This document shows, piece after piece, positions 51,402-60,224 of a DNA stretch of 64,000 nucleotides. The translations under genes were made by a program, and so were the position numbers. Position 1 is the first letter of the stretch, and every line of letters begins with the position of its first letter. The notes beneath the pieces are model-generated. The model was given only the letters and a program-made list of their open reading frames with translations. It did not search any database and was not told where the DNA came from. The stretch comes from an uncultured Oscillospiraceae bacterium (lineage in GTDB: Bacteria; Bacillota; Clostridia; Oscillospirales; Oscillospiraceae), in NCBI GenBank assembly GCA_947623745.1, contig CANQHN010000003.1:1-64000 (forward strand), read 5' to 3'.

Positions 51402-52661
51402 ATGGGAATGACCATGACGCAGAAGATCCTGGCCAAGGCCGCCGGGCTGGACCACGTGGAGCCCGGACAGCTCATCGAGGCCAGGCTGGACCTGGTGCTG
51501 GGCAACGACATCACCACCCCCGTCGCCATCACCGAGTTTGAGAAGGCCGGCTTCACCCAGGTCTTTGACAAGGACAGGATCGCCATTGTCCTGGACCACT
51601 ACACCCCCTGCAAGGACATCAAGTCCGCCCAGCTGTGCAAGCAGGCCAGAGAGTTTGCCCACAAGCACAGCATCACCAACTTCTTCGACGTGGGCCACAT
51701 GGGCGTGGAGCACGCCCTGATCCCCGAGAAGGGCCTGGCCGCCCCCGGCGAGGTCATCGTGGGCGCCGACTCCCACACCTGCACCTACGGCGCCCTGGGC
51801 GCCTTCTCCACCGGCGTGGGCTCCACCGATATGGCCGCCGGCATGGCCACCGGTCTGCTGTGGTTCAAGGTGCCCTCCGCCATCAAAGTGACCCTGAAGG
51901 GCAAGCTCCAGCCCCACGTGTCCGGCAAGGACGTGATTTTGCACCTGATCGGCTCCATCGGCGTGGACGGCGCCCTGTACCAGTCCCTGGAGTTCACTGG
52001 GGAAGGGGTCGCCAGTCTGAGCATGGACGACCGGTTCACCATCTCCAACATGGCCATCGAGGCCGGCGGCAAGAACGGCATCTTCCCCGTGGACGAAAAG
52101 ACTATGGAATACATCAACGGCCGGGTCAGCCGCCCCTGCGAGGTCTTTTCCGCCGACCTGGACGCCCAGTACACCCGGGAGGTGGTCATCGACCTGGACA
52201 AGCTGGAGCCCACCGTGGCGATGCCCCACCTGCCCGAGAACACCAAGTTGGTGTCCGAGGTGGCCGGCCTGCCCATCGACCAGGTGATCATCGGATCCTG
52301 CACCAACGGCCGCATCCAGGACCTGCGCATCGCCGCGGCCATTATGAAGGGCAAGAAGGTGGCCCCCAACGTGCGCTGCGTGGTGCTGCCCGCCACCCAG
52401 GATATCGTCCTCCAGGCCATGGCCGAGGGCCTGATCCAGACCTTTATCGAGGCCGGCGCCGCCGTCTCCACCCCCACCTGCGGCCCCTGCCTGGGCGGCC
52501 ACATGGGCGTGATGGCCGAAGGGGAGCGCACCGTCTCCACCACCAACCGCAACTTCGTGGGCCGCATGGGCCACGTCACCTCCGAGATCATCCTGGCCAG
52601 CCCCGCCGTGGCCGCCGCCTCCGCCATCGCCGGGTGTGTGGCTGACCCCAGGAAGTCCTGA
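51402..52661 (+). CDS. leuC: 3-isopropylmalate dehydratase large subunit
   Basis: The 419-residue aconitase-family protein isomerises 2- to 3-isopropylmalate together with LeuD in leucine synthesis. Cluster-binding cysteines are in [12 protein letters not shown] and [14 protein letters not shown]. Other motifs are [35 protein letters not shown] and [25 protein letters not shown]. This is the short archaeal/clostridial type. ATG at 51402 follows GAGGAGG by seven bases. Confidence 0.95.
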   Translation: MGMTMTQKILAKAAGLDHVEPGQLIEARLDLVLGNDITTPVAITEFEKAGFTQVFDKDRIAIVLDHYTPCKDIKSAQLCKQAREFAHKHSITNFFDVGHMGVEHALIPEKGLAAPGEVIVGADSHTCTYGALGAFSTGVGSTDMAAGMATGLLWFKVPSAIKVTLKGKLQPHVSGKDVILHLIGSIGVDGALYQSLEFTGEGVASLSMDDRFTISNMAIEAGGKNGIFPVDEKTMEYINGRVSRPCEVFSADLDAQYTREVVIDLDKLEPTVAMPHLPENTKLVSEVAGLPIDQVIIGSCTNGRIQDLRIAAAIMKGKKVAPNVRCVVLPATQDIVLQAMAEGLIQTFIEAGAAVSTPTCGPCLGGHMGVMAEGERTVSTTNRNFVGRMGHVTSEIILASPAVAAASAIAGCVADPRKS

Positions 52662-52711
52662 TTCTTTTTCCTTCAAGAAAAAGAATCAAAAAGAACTTTT
52701 GCGCAAAGCTG
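52661..52711 (+). other. Two adjacent hairpins between leuC and leuD
   Basis: ATTCTTTTTC (52661-52670) pairs perfectly with GAAAAAGAAT (52677-52686), loop CTTCAA. Just after it GCAAAGC pairs with GCTTTGC (about 52693-52709). The A+T-rich first hairpin overlaps the last base of the leuC stop. It may process or stabilise the message, or be a small dispersed repeat. Confidence 0.6.
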
Positions 52712-52758
52712 CGCTTTGCTTCCGCTGTGTAAAATACAGAACAGAAAGGAACGATACC

Positions 52759-53244
52759 ATGAAGGTTTACAAATACGGCGCCAACGTGGACACCGACGTG
52801 ATCATCCCCGCCCGGCACCTGAACGACCCGTCCCCGGCGGCCCTGGCCTCCCACTGCATGGAGGACATCGACGCCAGCTTCGCTTCCACCGTGGAGGAGG
52901 GGGACATCATCGTGGCCGGCCCCAACTTCGGCTGCGGCTCCTCCCGGGAGCACGCCCCCCTGGCCATCAAGTCCTGCGGCGTGAAGTGCGTCATCGCCCC
53001 CTCCTTCGCCCGCATCTTCTACCGCAACGCCATCAACATCGGGATGCCCATCCTGGAGTGCCCCGAGGCCGCCGAGGCCATCCAGGCCGGCGACACCGTC
53101 ACCGTGGACTTCAAGACCGGCGTCATCACCGACGAGACCCTGGGCAGGACCTTCCAGGCCGCGCCCTTCCCGGAGTTTATCGAGGGCATCATCCAGAGCG
53201 GCGGCCTGCTCAACTCCCTGAAGGCGAGAGGGGTGGCGAAGTAA
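52759..53244 (+). CDS. leuD: 3-isopropylmalate dehydratase small subunit
   Basis: The 161-residue swivel-domain partner of LeuC has the signatures [34 protein letters not shown] and [20 protein letters not shown] at 52759 follows AAAGGA. The 97-base gap after leuC contains two hairpins. The stop shares a base with the leuB start (TAATG). Confidence 0.95.
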   Translation: MKVYKYGANVDTDVIIPARHLNDPSPAALASHCMEDIDASFASTVEEGDIIVAGPNFGCGSSREHAPLAIKSCGVKCVIAPSFARIFYRNAINIGMPILECPEAAEAIQAGDTVTVDFKTGVITDETLGRTFQAAPFPEFIEGIIQSGGLLNSLKARGVAK

Positions 53245-54320
53245 TGAACTATAAGATCGCGCTGATCCGGGGCGACGGCATCGGCCCCGAGGTGGTGGGC
53301 GAGGCCGTCAAGGTCATGGAGGCCGTGGGCGAGAAATTCGGCCACAGCTTCCAGTTTGTGGACGTGCTCATGGGCGGCTGCGCCATCGACGCGGTGGGGA
53401 AGTCCTACCCCGACGGCACCGCCGAGAAGTGCAAGTCCTGCGACGCGGTGCTGCTGGGCGCTGTGGGCGGTCCCAAGTGGGGCCACTCCACCAACCCCGA
53501 CAAGCGGCCGGAGACCGCCCTGCTGTCCATCCGCAAGGACCTGGGGCTGTACGCCAACCTGCGCCCCGCCGCCCTGCGGCCCGCCCTGGCCGACGCCTGC
53601 CCCCTGAAAAAGGAGACGGCGGAGAAGGGCATAGACCTGATGATGGTCCGGGAGCTCACCGGCGGCATCTACTTCGGCAAGAGGGCCCGCTACCAGACCG
53701 AGGACAGGGGAGAGGAGGCCAGCGACCTGATGGCCTACTCCCAGCTGGAGATCGAGCGCATCGGCCGCCGGGCCTTCGAGCTGGCCCGCCTGCGCCGGGG
53801 CAAGGTGTCCAGCGTGGACAAGGCCAACGTGCTGGAGACCTCCCGCCTGTGGCGGCAGATCATGCACAAGCTGGCCCAGGAGTACGCCGACGTGGAGTAT
53901 GAGGACGTGCTGGTGGACAACGCCGCCATGCAGCTGGTGAGGGACCCCGGCCAGTTCGACGTGGTGGTCACCGAGAACATGTTCGGCGATATCCTCTCCG
54001 ACGAGGCGTCCATGATCACCGGCTCCATCGGCCTGCTGCCCTCCGCGTCCATCGGGGATACGGCCCCCGGTCTGTACGAGCCCATCCACGGCTCCGCCCC
54101 CGATATCGCGGGGCAGGACAAGGCCAACCCCATCGCCACCATCCTGTCTGTGGCCATGATGTTCCGCTACTCGTTCCAGCTCCCGGACGAGGCCGCCGCC
54201 ATTGAGTGCGCGGTGGATGCCGTGCTGGCCGAGGGCTGGCGCACCGCCGACATCGCCAAACCCGGCGAGACCGCCGTGGGCACCCAGAAGATGGGCGAGC
54301 TCATCCGCGCAAAACTGTAA
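53244..54320 (+). CDS. leuB: 3-isopropylmalate dehydrogenase
   Basis: The 358-residue NAD-dependent beta-decarboxylating dehydrogenase converts 3-isopropylmalate to 2-oxoisocaproate. [84 protein letters not shown] and [18 protein letters not shown] are family motifs that hold the substrate and metal ligands. The ATG at 53244 overlaps the leuD stop. leuA is not in this window. Confidence 0.95.
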   Translation: MNYKIALIRGDGIGPEVVGEAVKVMEAVGEKFGHSFQFVDVLMGGCAIDAVGKSYPDGTAEKCKSCDAVLLGAVGGPKWGHSTNPDKRPETALLSIRKDLGLYANLRPAALRPALADACPLKKETAEKGIDLMMVRELTGGIYFGKRARYQTEDRGEEASDLMAYSQLEIERIGRRAFELARLRRGKVSSVDKANVLETSRLWRQIMHKLAQEYADVEYEDVLVDNAAMQLVRDPGQFDVVVTENMFGDILSDEASMITGSIGLLPSASIGDTAPGLYEPIHGSAPDIAGQDKANPIATILSVAMMFRYSFQLPDEAAAIECAVDAVLAEGWRTADIAKPGETAVGTQKMGELIRAKL

Positions 54321-54332
54321 ACCTGAGGAGAT

Positions 54333-54372
54333 AGGGGAGTGCCCCGCGTGGCGCGGGGCACTCCCCTTTTTT
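54333..54372 (+). terminator. Terminator after leuB
   Basis: AGGGGAGTGCCCCGCG (54333-54348) pairs with CGCGGGGCACTCCCCT (54352-54367) around TGG, followed by T6. Confidence 0.92.
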
Positions 54373-54499
54373 AGGGCCGCTGTGCCAGAGGATGAAGGAA
54401 ATGTTGCAAAGAATACACGCCGCCTGGTGTGCACTCCCGGATTCTGCATGATTTACGGCATGGACGGTTCAAAATTTTTCGATGATTCAAAGATTTTTC

Positions 54500-54528
54500 T
54501 TGCATTTTTCTGTTCCAGAGCATATAAT
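54500..54528 (+). promoter_or_regulatory. Promoter of the aminotransferase gene
   Basis: TTGCAT (54500-54505) and TATAAT (54523-54528), 17-base spacer, lie 120 bases before the ATG. The 276-bp gap from leuB to this gene otherwise shows no recognisable RNA or coding sequence. Confidence 0.8.
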
Positions 54529-54648
54529 AGGTCCGCTGTGTGGTCAGCGGGGAAGAGGGCGCTGCCCGCGGCGGGGAAATCACCGCGTTTTGGATTTAAA
54601 ATGTGAGATTTGGAACGCATGGACAGGTAAAGATGGAGGAAGAAACCT

Positions 54649-55848
54649 ATGAAAGAATTATCCAAGATCGCGCTCGCCATTGAGCCGTCCGCCACGATGG
54701 CCATCGATACGCTTTTCAAGCAGATGAAGGCCGACGGAGTGGACGTGATCGGCTTCGGCGCCGGCGAGCCCGATTTCAATACCCCCGACGATATCAAGGC
54801 GGTGGGCAAGGCCGCTATCGACAATAACGAGACCCGCTACACCCCCTCCAGCGGCACCGTGGAGCTGCGCAAGGCCATTGCCTACCGGCTGAAGGAGGAC
54901 TGCGGGCTGGATTATACCGTTAAGCAGATCTCCGTCTCCAACGGCGCTAAGCCCTGCGTCTATGTGTCTCTGCGGGCCATCATCAACCCCGGCGACGAGG
55001 TGATCCTGCCCTCGCCCTTCTGGGTCAGCTACTCCGAGCTCATCCGCATGTGCGGCGGTGTGCCCGTCATCATCGAGACCCGGGAGGCCGACGACTTCAA
55101 GCTCACCGCCCAGGAGCTGGCCGACGCCATCACGCCCAAGACCAAGGCCATGATCCTCAACAACCCCTCCAACCCCACCGGCATGATGTATTCCAGGGCG
55201 GAGCTGGAGGAGCTGGCCAAGGTGGTGGTGGAGAAGGACATCTACGTGGTCTGCGACGAGATCTACTACCGCTTGGTCTACGACGGAGGGGAGTTTTACA
55301 GCTTTGCCGCTGTCAGCCCCGAGGCCAAGGAGCGCACCCTGCTGGTCAACGGCGTGTCCAAGTCCTACGCTATGACCGGCTGGCGCATCGGCTATGTGGC
55401 CGCCAACGACCAGATTTCCACTGTTATCGCCAACTACCTCAGCCACTGCACCGGGTCCCCCAGCTCCATTTCCCAGAAGGCCGCCCTGGAGGCCCTCACC
55501 GCCCCCCAGGACAGCGTGGAGTTCATGCGCCAGGCCTTCCAGCGCCGCCGGGACTATATGGTGGAGCACATGAACAAGATCGACGGGGTGAGCTGCATCA
55601 TGCCCCACGGCGCGTTCTACGTGATGATGAACATCGAGAAGCTCATCGGCAGAAAGCTGTTCGGCCAGACCATCCACAGCTCCGACGAGTTTGCCAGCCT
55701 GTTTTTGAAGTACGGCAAGGTGGCTGTAGTGCCCGGCACCAGCTTCAACGCCCCCAACTTCGTCCGCTGGTCCTACGCAACCTCTCTGGACAACATCAAG
55801 GAGGGCCTGCGCCGCCTGGAACTGTTCCTCCAGGAGAAGGCCGTCTGA
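54649..55848 (+). CDS. Aspartate-type pyridoxal-phosphate aminotransferase
   Basis: The 399-residue class I aminotransferase of subgroup Ib shows VIGFGAGEPDFNTPDDI, YTPSSGTVELRKAIA, LNNPSNPTGMMYSRAEL, VVCDEIYYRLVYDGG (PLP Asp and Tyr) and LLVNGVSKSYAMTGWRIGYV with the Schiff-base lysine. AspC of this subgroup uses aspartate, but related enzymes prefer aromatic or other amino acids. GGAGGAAG precedes the ATG at 54649. It has its own promoter and terminator. Confidence 0.88.
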   Translation: MKELSKIALAIEPSATMAIDTLFKQMKADGVDVIGFGAGEPDFNTPDDIKAVGKAAIDNNETRYTPSSGTVELRKAIAYRLKEDCGLDYTVKQISVSNGAKPCVYVSLRAIINPGDEVILPSPFWVSYSELIRMCGGVPVIIETREADDFKLTAQELADAITPKTKAMILNNPSNPTGMMYSRAELEELAKVVVEKDIYVVCDEIYYRLVYDGGEFYSFAAVSPEAKERTLLVNGVSKSYAMTGWRIGYVAANDQISTVIANYLSHCTGSPSSISQKAALEALTAPQDSVEFMRQAFQRRRDYMVEHMNKIDGVSCIMPHGAFYVMMNIEKLIGRKLFGQTIHSSDEFASLFLKYGKVAVVPGTSFNAPNFVRWSYATSLDNIKEGLRRLELFLQEKAV

Positions 55849-55867
55849 TAAGTTCCTTATATCAATG

Positions 55868-55896
55868 AAATGCCGCCCGATGGGCGGCATTTTTTT
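55868..55896 (+). terminator. Terminator after the aminotransferase gene
   Basis: ATGCCGCCC (55870-55878), loop GAT, GGGCGGCAT (55882-55890), then T6. AAA before it gives modest reverse activity. Confidence 0.88.
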
Positions 55897-56004
55897 GAAA
55901 AAATCCGTGCCGAATGAAGAAGAGAAGGCTGCCCAAAAGGCGCCGGGCCGCTGATTTAATTTTTTGTGAAACTTTTGGGAAACCAGTAGTAATGCCGCCT
56001 GGAT

Positions 56005-56015
56005 TGCGCTATAAT
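56005..56015 (+). promoter_or_regulatory. -10 region of purB
   Basis: TGCGCTATAATGG contains a perfect TATAAT (56010-56015), with TGCGC before it. No convincing -35 is found at 16-18 bases (AGTAGT). It lies 35 bases before the ATG at 56050. No purine riboswitch is seen in the 201-bp gap. Confidence 0.55.
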
Positions 56016-56049
56016 GGAGCCAACAAATCCATGAAAAGGTTGTGAATCC

Positions 56050-57486
56050 ATGCCCACCAATACCTACGAGAGCCCCCTGTCCTCCCGCTATGCCAGCGAC
56101 GAGATGCTCTATCTGTTCTCCGCCGACAAGAAATTCTCCACCTGGCGGCGGCTCTGGGTCGCCCTGGCCCGGGCGGAGATGGAGCTGGGCCTGCCCGTCA
56201 CCCAGGAGCAGGTGGACGAGCTGGAGGCCCACATCACCGACATCGACTATGAGCGGGCCGCCCAGTGGGAGAAGAAGCTGCGCCACGACGTAATGGCCCA
56301 TGTCCACACCTACGGCGAGCTGTGCCCCAAGGCCATGCCCATCATCCACCTGGGCGCCACCAGCTGCTATGTGGGGGACAACACCGATGTCATCCTCATG
56401 CGCGAGGGCCTGGAGCTGGTCCGGGACAAGCTGGTGCAGGTCATCGCCAGGCTGGGGGAGTTCGCCCGGGAGTATGAGGCCCTGCCAACCCTGGGCTTTA
56501 CCCACTTCCAGGCCGCCCAGCTGGTCACTGTGGGCAAGCGGGCCACCCTGTGGATCAACGAGCTGCTCATGGACCTGGAGGAGGTGGAGCACCGCATCTC
56601 CACCCTGAAGCTGCTGGGCTCCAAGGGCACCACCGGCACCCAGGCCTCCTTCCTGGAGCTGTTTGAGGGGGACCACGAGAAGGTCAGACTGCTGGAGGAA
56701 AAGATCGCAAAGGAGATGGGCTTTACAGCTGTTGTCCCCGTCAGCGGTCAGACCTACTCCCGGAAGATGGACTACAACGTGGTGTCCACCCTGGCCGGGA
56801 TCGCCCAGTCGGCCAGCAAGTTTGCCACAGATATGCGCCTGCTGTGCCACCTCAAGGAAGTGGAGGAGCCCTTCGAGAAGAACCAGATCGGCTCGTCGGC
56901 CATGCCCTACAAGCGCAACCCCATGCGGTGCGAGCGCATCTGCTCCCTGGCCCGGTACGTCATCGTGGACGTGGGCAACCCCGCTGTCACCACCGCCACC
57001 CAGTGGTTCGAGCGCACCCTGGACGACTCGGCCAACAAGCGCCTGTCAGTACCGGAGGCCTTCCTGGCGGTGGACGCTATCCTGAATATCTACTTGAACG
57101 TGGCCTCCGGCCTGGTCGTCCACCCCAAGGTCATCGAGAAGCACGTGCTGGAGGAGCTGCCCTTCATGGCCAGCGAGAACATCATGATGGACGCAGTGAA
57201 GAAGGGCGGCAACCGGCAGGAGCTCCACGAGCGCATCCGGGTCCTCTCCCAGGAGGCCGGGCGGAATGTAAAGGAGCTTGGCTTGTCAAATAACCTCATC
57301 GACCTCATCGCCGCCGACCCCGCTTTCGGCCTGAGCCGGGAGGAACTGAGCGCACATCTGGAGCCCAAGGACTACATCGGCCGCTGCCCGGAGCAGGTGG
57401 AGGAGTTCCTGGAGACCCAGGTGGCTCCGGTGCTGGAGAAGTACGCCGCGGCGCTGGATACCAGACAGTCCGAGCTGAAGGTTTGA
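56050..57486 (+). CDS. purB: Adenylosuccinate lyase
   Basis: The 478-residue fumarase-superfamily enzyme acts twice in purine synthesis, on SAICAR and on adenylosuccinate. SPLSSRYASDEMLYLFSADKKF opens it, VMAHVHTYGELCPKAMPIIHLGATSCYVGDN follows, then LGFTHFQAAQLVTVGKRA and the signature GSSAMPYKRNPMRCERICSLARY. This is the animal-like longer form. The ATG at 56050 has only a weak AAGG site. No other pur gene is adjacent. Confidence 0.95.
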   Translation: MPTNTYESPLSSRYASDEMLYLFSADKKFSTWRRLWVALARAEMELGLPVTQEQVDELEAHITDIDYERAAQWEKKLRHDVMAHVHTYGELCPKAMPIIHLGATSCYVGDNTDVILMREGLELVRDKLVQVIARLGEFAREYEALPTLGFTHFQAAQLVTVGKRATLWINELLMDLEEVEHRISTLKLLGSKGTTGTQASFLELFEGDHEKVRLLEEKIAKEMGFTAVVPVSGQTYSRKMDYNVVSTLAGIAQSASKFATDMRLLCHLKEVEEPFEKNQIGSSAMPYKRNPMRCERICSLARYVIVDVGNPAVTTATQWFERTLDDSANKRLSVPEAFLAVDAILNIYLNVASGLVVHPKVIEKHVLEELPFMASENIMMDAVKKGGNRQELHERIRVLSQEAGRNVKELGLSNNLIDLIAADPAFGLSREELSAHLEPKDYIGRCPEQVEEFLETQVAPVLEKYAAALDTRQSELKV

Positions 57487-57513
57487 AAAGTTTGACAGGA
57501 CGGAGGTACTGTT

Positions 57514-58794
57514 ATGAAAAGGCAGGAAGAGCATAAGAGATACATCGCCGCCGGCGTCACCGCCTTTTCTGTGATCGCCGCGTCGATGCTCCTGTTTTTT
57601 GCCCTGTTCCAGTGGGAGACCATCAGGGCCTTCTTTGACCAGCTGTGCCACATCCTGCGGCCCGTGCTCCTGGGCCTGGTGCTGGCGTTCCTGCTGCTGC
57701 CTGTCCACCGGGGCATTTTGAATTTCCTGCGGAAGGTCACCAACAGCAAGCACCAGAACCTTTTGAATATGTGCGCCATCATCCTCAGCCTGCTGTTTGC
57801 CGCCGTCCTAATCTATCTGCTGCTGGCTATGGTGGTCCCCCAGGTCTATGACAGTGTGGTCGGCCTGGTCAACGCCATCCCCGAGTACATCATCAGCGTC
57901 CAGACTCGCCTGCAGACCTTCCTCCAGAACAATCCGGACATCCAGGCGGCCGTTATGTCCGCCTTCAACTCGGCGGCCGCCTCCCTGGAGCAGTGGATCG
58001 TCTCCGAGATCCTGCCCAACCTGGAGTCGGTGTCCAGCACCATCGTGTGGCTGCGGGACAGCGTGCTGCCCAGGCTGCCCGAGCTGAGCGGCGTGGTCTC
58101 CAGCGTGTCTTCCGCAGTGATCTCCATGCTGGTCCTGCTCAAAGACCTGCTCATCGCCCTGATCGTGTCCATCTACCTGCTGGCCCGGAAGGAGGTGTTC
58201 GCGGCCCAGAGCAAGAAGATCGTCTACAGCCTCTTTCCAACCTGGGTCGGGGACCTGATCGTGAAGGAGACCCGCAACGCCTACCACATCATGAGCGGGT
58301 TCATCAACGGCAAGCTGCTGGACTCCCTGATCATCGGCATCATCACCCTGGTGTGCTGCAACCTGTTCAAGTTCCCGTACCCGGCCCTGATCGCCACGGT
58401 CATCGGCGTGACCAACATCATCCCGTTCTTCGGGCCCTTTATCGGCGCCATCCCCTGCGCCCTGTTGATCCTCCTGGTGCGGCCCATCCAGTGCATCTAC
58501 TTCGTGATTTTCATCTTTGTGCTCCAGCAGTTCGACGGGAACATCCTGGGCCCCAAGATCCTGGGCGACTCCACGGGCCTGGCCTCCTTCTGGGTCCTGT
58601 TTTCCATCCTGCTCTTCGGCGGCCTGTTCGGCTTTGCCGGCATGGTGATGGGCGTGCCCGTATTCGCCATGTTTTACAGCATCGTCCGCCAGCTGGTCCA
58701 CTGGGGCCTGCGCGGCCGCGGCCTGTCCGAGGACACGGAGGACTACATGGGACCCACCCCGCCGCTGGCAAAGCCCCCGGCGGGGGAGCAGTAG
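57514..58794 (+). CDS. AI-2E family permease
   Basis: The 426-residue membrane protein has about eight helices and belongs to the AI-2E/PerM/UPF0118 family (which includes the sporulation protein YtvI). The paired N-terminal helices (about 15-35, 40-60) and VPQVYDSVVGLVNAIPEYI give way to an amphipathic periplasmic region. The conserved C-terminal core is SGFINGKLLDSLIIGIITLVCC, VIGVTNIIPFFGPFIGAIPCALLILL and QQFDGNILGPKILGDSTGLASFWVLFSILLFG. The transported molecule is unknown. GGACGGAGG precedes ATG 57514. Confidence 0.88.
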   Translation: MKRQEEHKRYIAAGVTAFSVIAASMLLFFALFQWETIRAFFDQLCHILRPVLLGLVLAFLLLPVHRGILNFLRKVTNSKHQNLLNMCAIILSLLFAAVLIYLLLAMVVPQVYDSVVGLVNAIPEYIISVQTRLQTFLQNNPDIQAAVMSAFNSAAASLEQWIVSEILPNLESVSSTIVWLRDSVLPRLPELSGVVSSVSSAVISMLVLLKDLLIALIVSIYLLARKEVFAAQSKKIVYSLFPTWVGDLIVKETRNAYHIMSGFINGKLLDSLIIGIITLVCCNLFKFPYPALIATVIGVTNIIPFFGPFIGAIPCALLILLVRPIQCIYFVIFIFVLQQFDGNILGPKILGDSTGLASFWVLFSILLFGGLFGFAGMVMGVPVFAMFYSIVRQLVHWGLRGRGLSEDTEDYMGPTPPLAKPPAGEQ

Positions 58795-58802
58795 AAATAA
58801 AA

Positions 58803-58836
58803 AAATCCCGTGCGCATCGCGCACGGGATTTTTTTG
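58803..58836. terminator. Bidirectional terminator between the permease and phosphofructokinase genes
   Basis: AAATCCCGTGCGC (58803-58815), loop ATC, GCGCACGGGATTT (58819-58831), with A6 before and T7 after, serving both convergent genes. Confidence 0.92.
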
Positions 58837-58842
58837 CGGTCA

Positions 58843-60084
58843 TTACATATCGACGGTGAGGACCTTCTTGAGATGGGCGAAGCGGGGGAGGGAGTCCTCG
58901 GTGGGGGCGTCGGCCGCGCCCTGGATGAGGGGCAGGACGTAGTCGATGAAGGGCTGCTCGATGCCGTCGCCGGAGGCGTTGATCCACTCGCGGGGGACCT
59001 TTTTCTCGAAGTTGGCCACGATGTCCAGGGGCTCCAGGGAGGTCTCGCACTTGTAGCCGCCCTCGCGGGTGCACTTGAAGGCCACCATCTTGTCGGTGAC
59101 GCCGGACACGGCGGCCTCCACGGCGGCGGCGCCGGCCTGCCAGGCCTCCTCAATGTCGGTCTTGGAGGCGGAGTGGGCGGCGCAGCGCTGGAGCAGGGAC
59201 AGCTCGATGCCCCGGACCTTGGCGCCGGTGGCCTTCTTCACCTCGTCGGCCAGCATGACAGCCAGGCCGCCCAGCTGGGCGTGACCAAAGCCGTCGGTGG
59301 CGGAGGTCTTGGCCTCGGACACGAAGGTGCCGTCGGCGTAGTGGATGCCCTCGGACACGGCCACCAGGCACTTGCCGGTCTTGTCGTAGATGGCCTTCAC
59401 GCTGGTCAGGAACTTGTCCATATCGAAGTCGGTCTCGGGCAGATAGACCAGGTCGGGGCCGCAGCCGGTGAGGGAGGCCAGGGCGGCGGAGCCGGCCAGC
59501 CAGCCGGCGTGACGGCCCATGATCTCGATGACGGTGACCATGCCGGTGTCGTACACGTGGGCGTCCTGCCACACCTCGGCCACGGAGGTGGCGATGTACT
59601 TGGCGGCGGAGGCGAAGCCGGGGCAGTGGTCGGTGCCGTTCAGGTCGTTGTCGATGGTCTTGGGCACGCCCATGATGCGGCACTCGTAGCCCACCTTCTG
59701 CATGTACTTGGAGATCTTGTTGCAGGTGTCCATGGAGTCGTTGCCGCCGTTGTAGAAGAAGTAGCGGACGTTATACTTCTGGAAGATCTCCAGGATGCGC
59801 TTGTAGTCGGTGTCGTCCTTGTCGGGGTCGGCCAGCTTATAGCGGCAGGAGCCCAGGGCGGAGGAGGGGGTATGCTTGAGCAGCTCCAGCTCGGCGGGGT
59901 CCTCCTGGCCCATATCGTACAGCTTGTCGTCCAGCACGCCCTTGATGCCGTGGGCGGCGCCCAGGACCCGGGTGATGCAGTCCTGCTTCAGCGCGGTCTG
60001 GATGACGCCGGCGGCGCTGGCGTTGATGACGGCGGTGGGGCCGCCGGACTGGCCGATGATACAGGCTCCGGTCAATTTTTCCAT
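58843..60084 (-). CDS. pfp: 6-phosphofructokinase, probably pyrophosphate-dependent
   Basis: The 413-residue enzyme catalyses phosphorylation of fructose 6-phosphate. It shows CIIGQSGGPTAVINASAAG, RYFFYNGGNDSMDT, MGVPKTIDNDLNGTDHCPGFASAAKYIA and VIEIMGRHAGWLAGSAAL. The lysine of PKTIDND, where ATP enzymes have Gly, suggests use of pyrophosphate. The NDS where many have DDS or DGS is unusual, so the phosphoryl donor should be tested. ATG at 60082-60084 follows AAGGAGG. It diverges from the aldolase gene, its pathway neighbour. Confidence 0.88.
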   Translation of the reverse strand: MEKLTGACIIGQSGGPTAVINASAAGVIQTALKQDCITRVLGAAHGIKGVLDDKLYDMGQEDPAELELLKHTPSSALGSCRYKLADPDKDDTDYKRILEIFQKYNVRYFFYNGGNDSMDTCNKISKYMQKVGYECRIMGVPKTIDNDLNGTDHCPGFASAAKYIATSVAEVWQDAHVYDTGMVTVIEIMGRHAGWLAGSAALASLTGCGPDLVYLPETDFDMDKFLTSVKAIYDKTGKCLVAVSEGIHYADGTFVSEAKTSATDGFGHAQLGGLAVMLADEVKKATGAKVRGIELSLLQRCAAHSASKTDIEEAWQAGAAAVEAAVSGVTDKMVAFKCTREGGYKCETSLEPLDIVANFEKKVPREWINASGDGIEQPFIDYVLPLIQGAADAPTEDSLPRFAHLKKVLTVDM

Positions 60085-60147
60085 TGTAAGTTCCTCCTTA
60101 ATATGATGCTTTGTCAAATTCGCTTGAATGTGGATTTTCTCCCGTAA

Positions 60148-60176
60148 ATGATAGCACAAACCCTTGTAATTATCAA
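60148..60176 (-). promoter_or_regulatory. Promoter of pfp, interlocked with the fba promoter
   Basis: Minus-strand TTGATA (60176-60171) and TATCAT (60153-60148) have a 17-base spacer. Its -35 sits inside the fba promoter spacer. Confidence 0.7.
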
Positions 60177-60192
60177 CCGGTGATGGTACAAT
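60164..60192 (+). promoter_or_regulatory. Promoter of fba, interlocked with the pfp promoter
   Basis: TTGTAA (60164-60169) and TACAAT (60187-60192), 17-base spacer, lie 32 bases before the aldolase ATG. Its -35 sits inside the pfp promoter spacer. Confidence 0.78.
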
Positions 60193-60224
60193 ATACCTGC
60201 AAAATTTATGAAGGAGATGGTATT

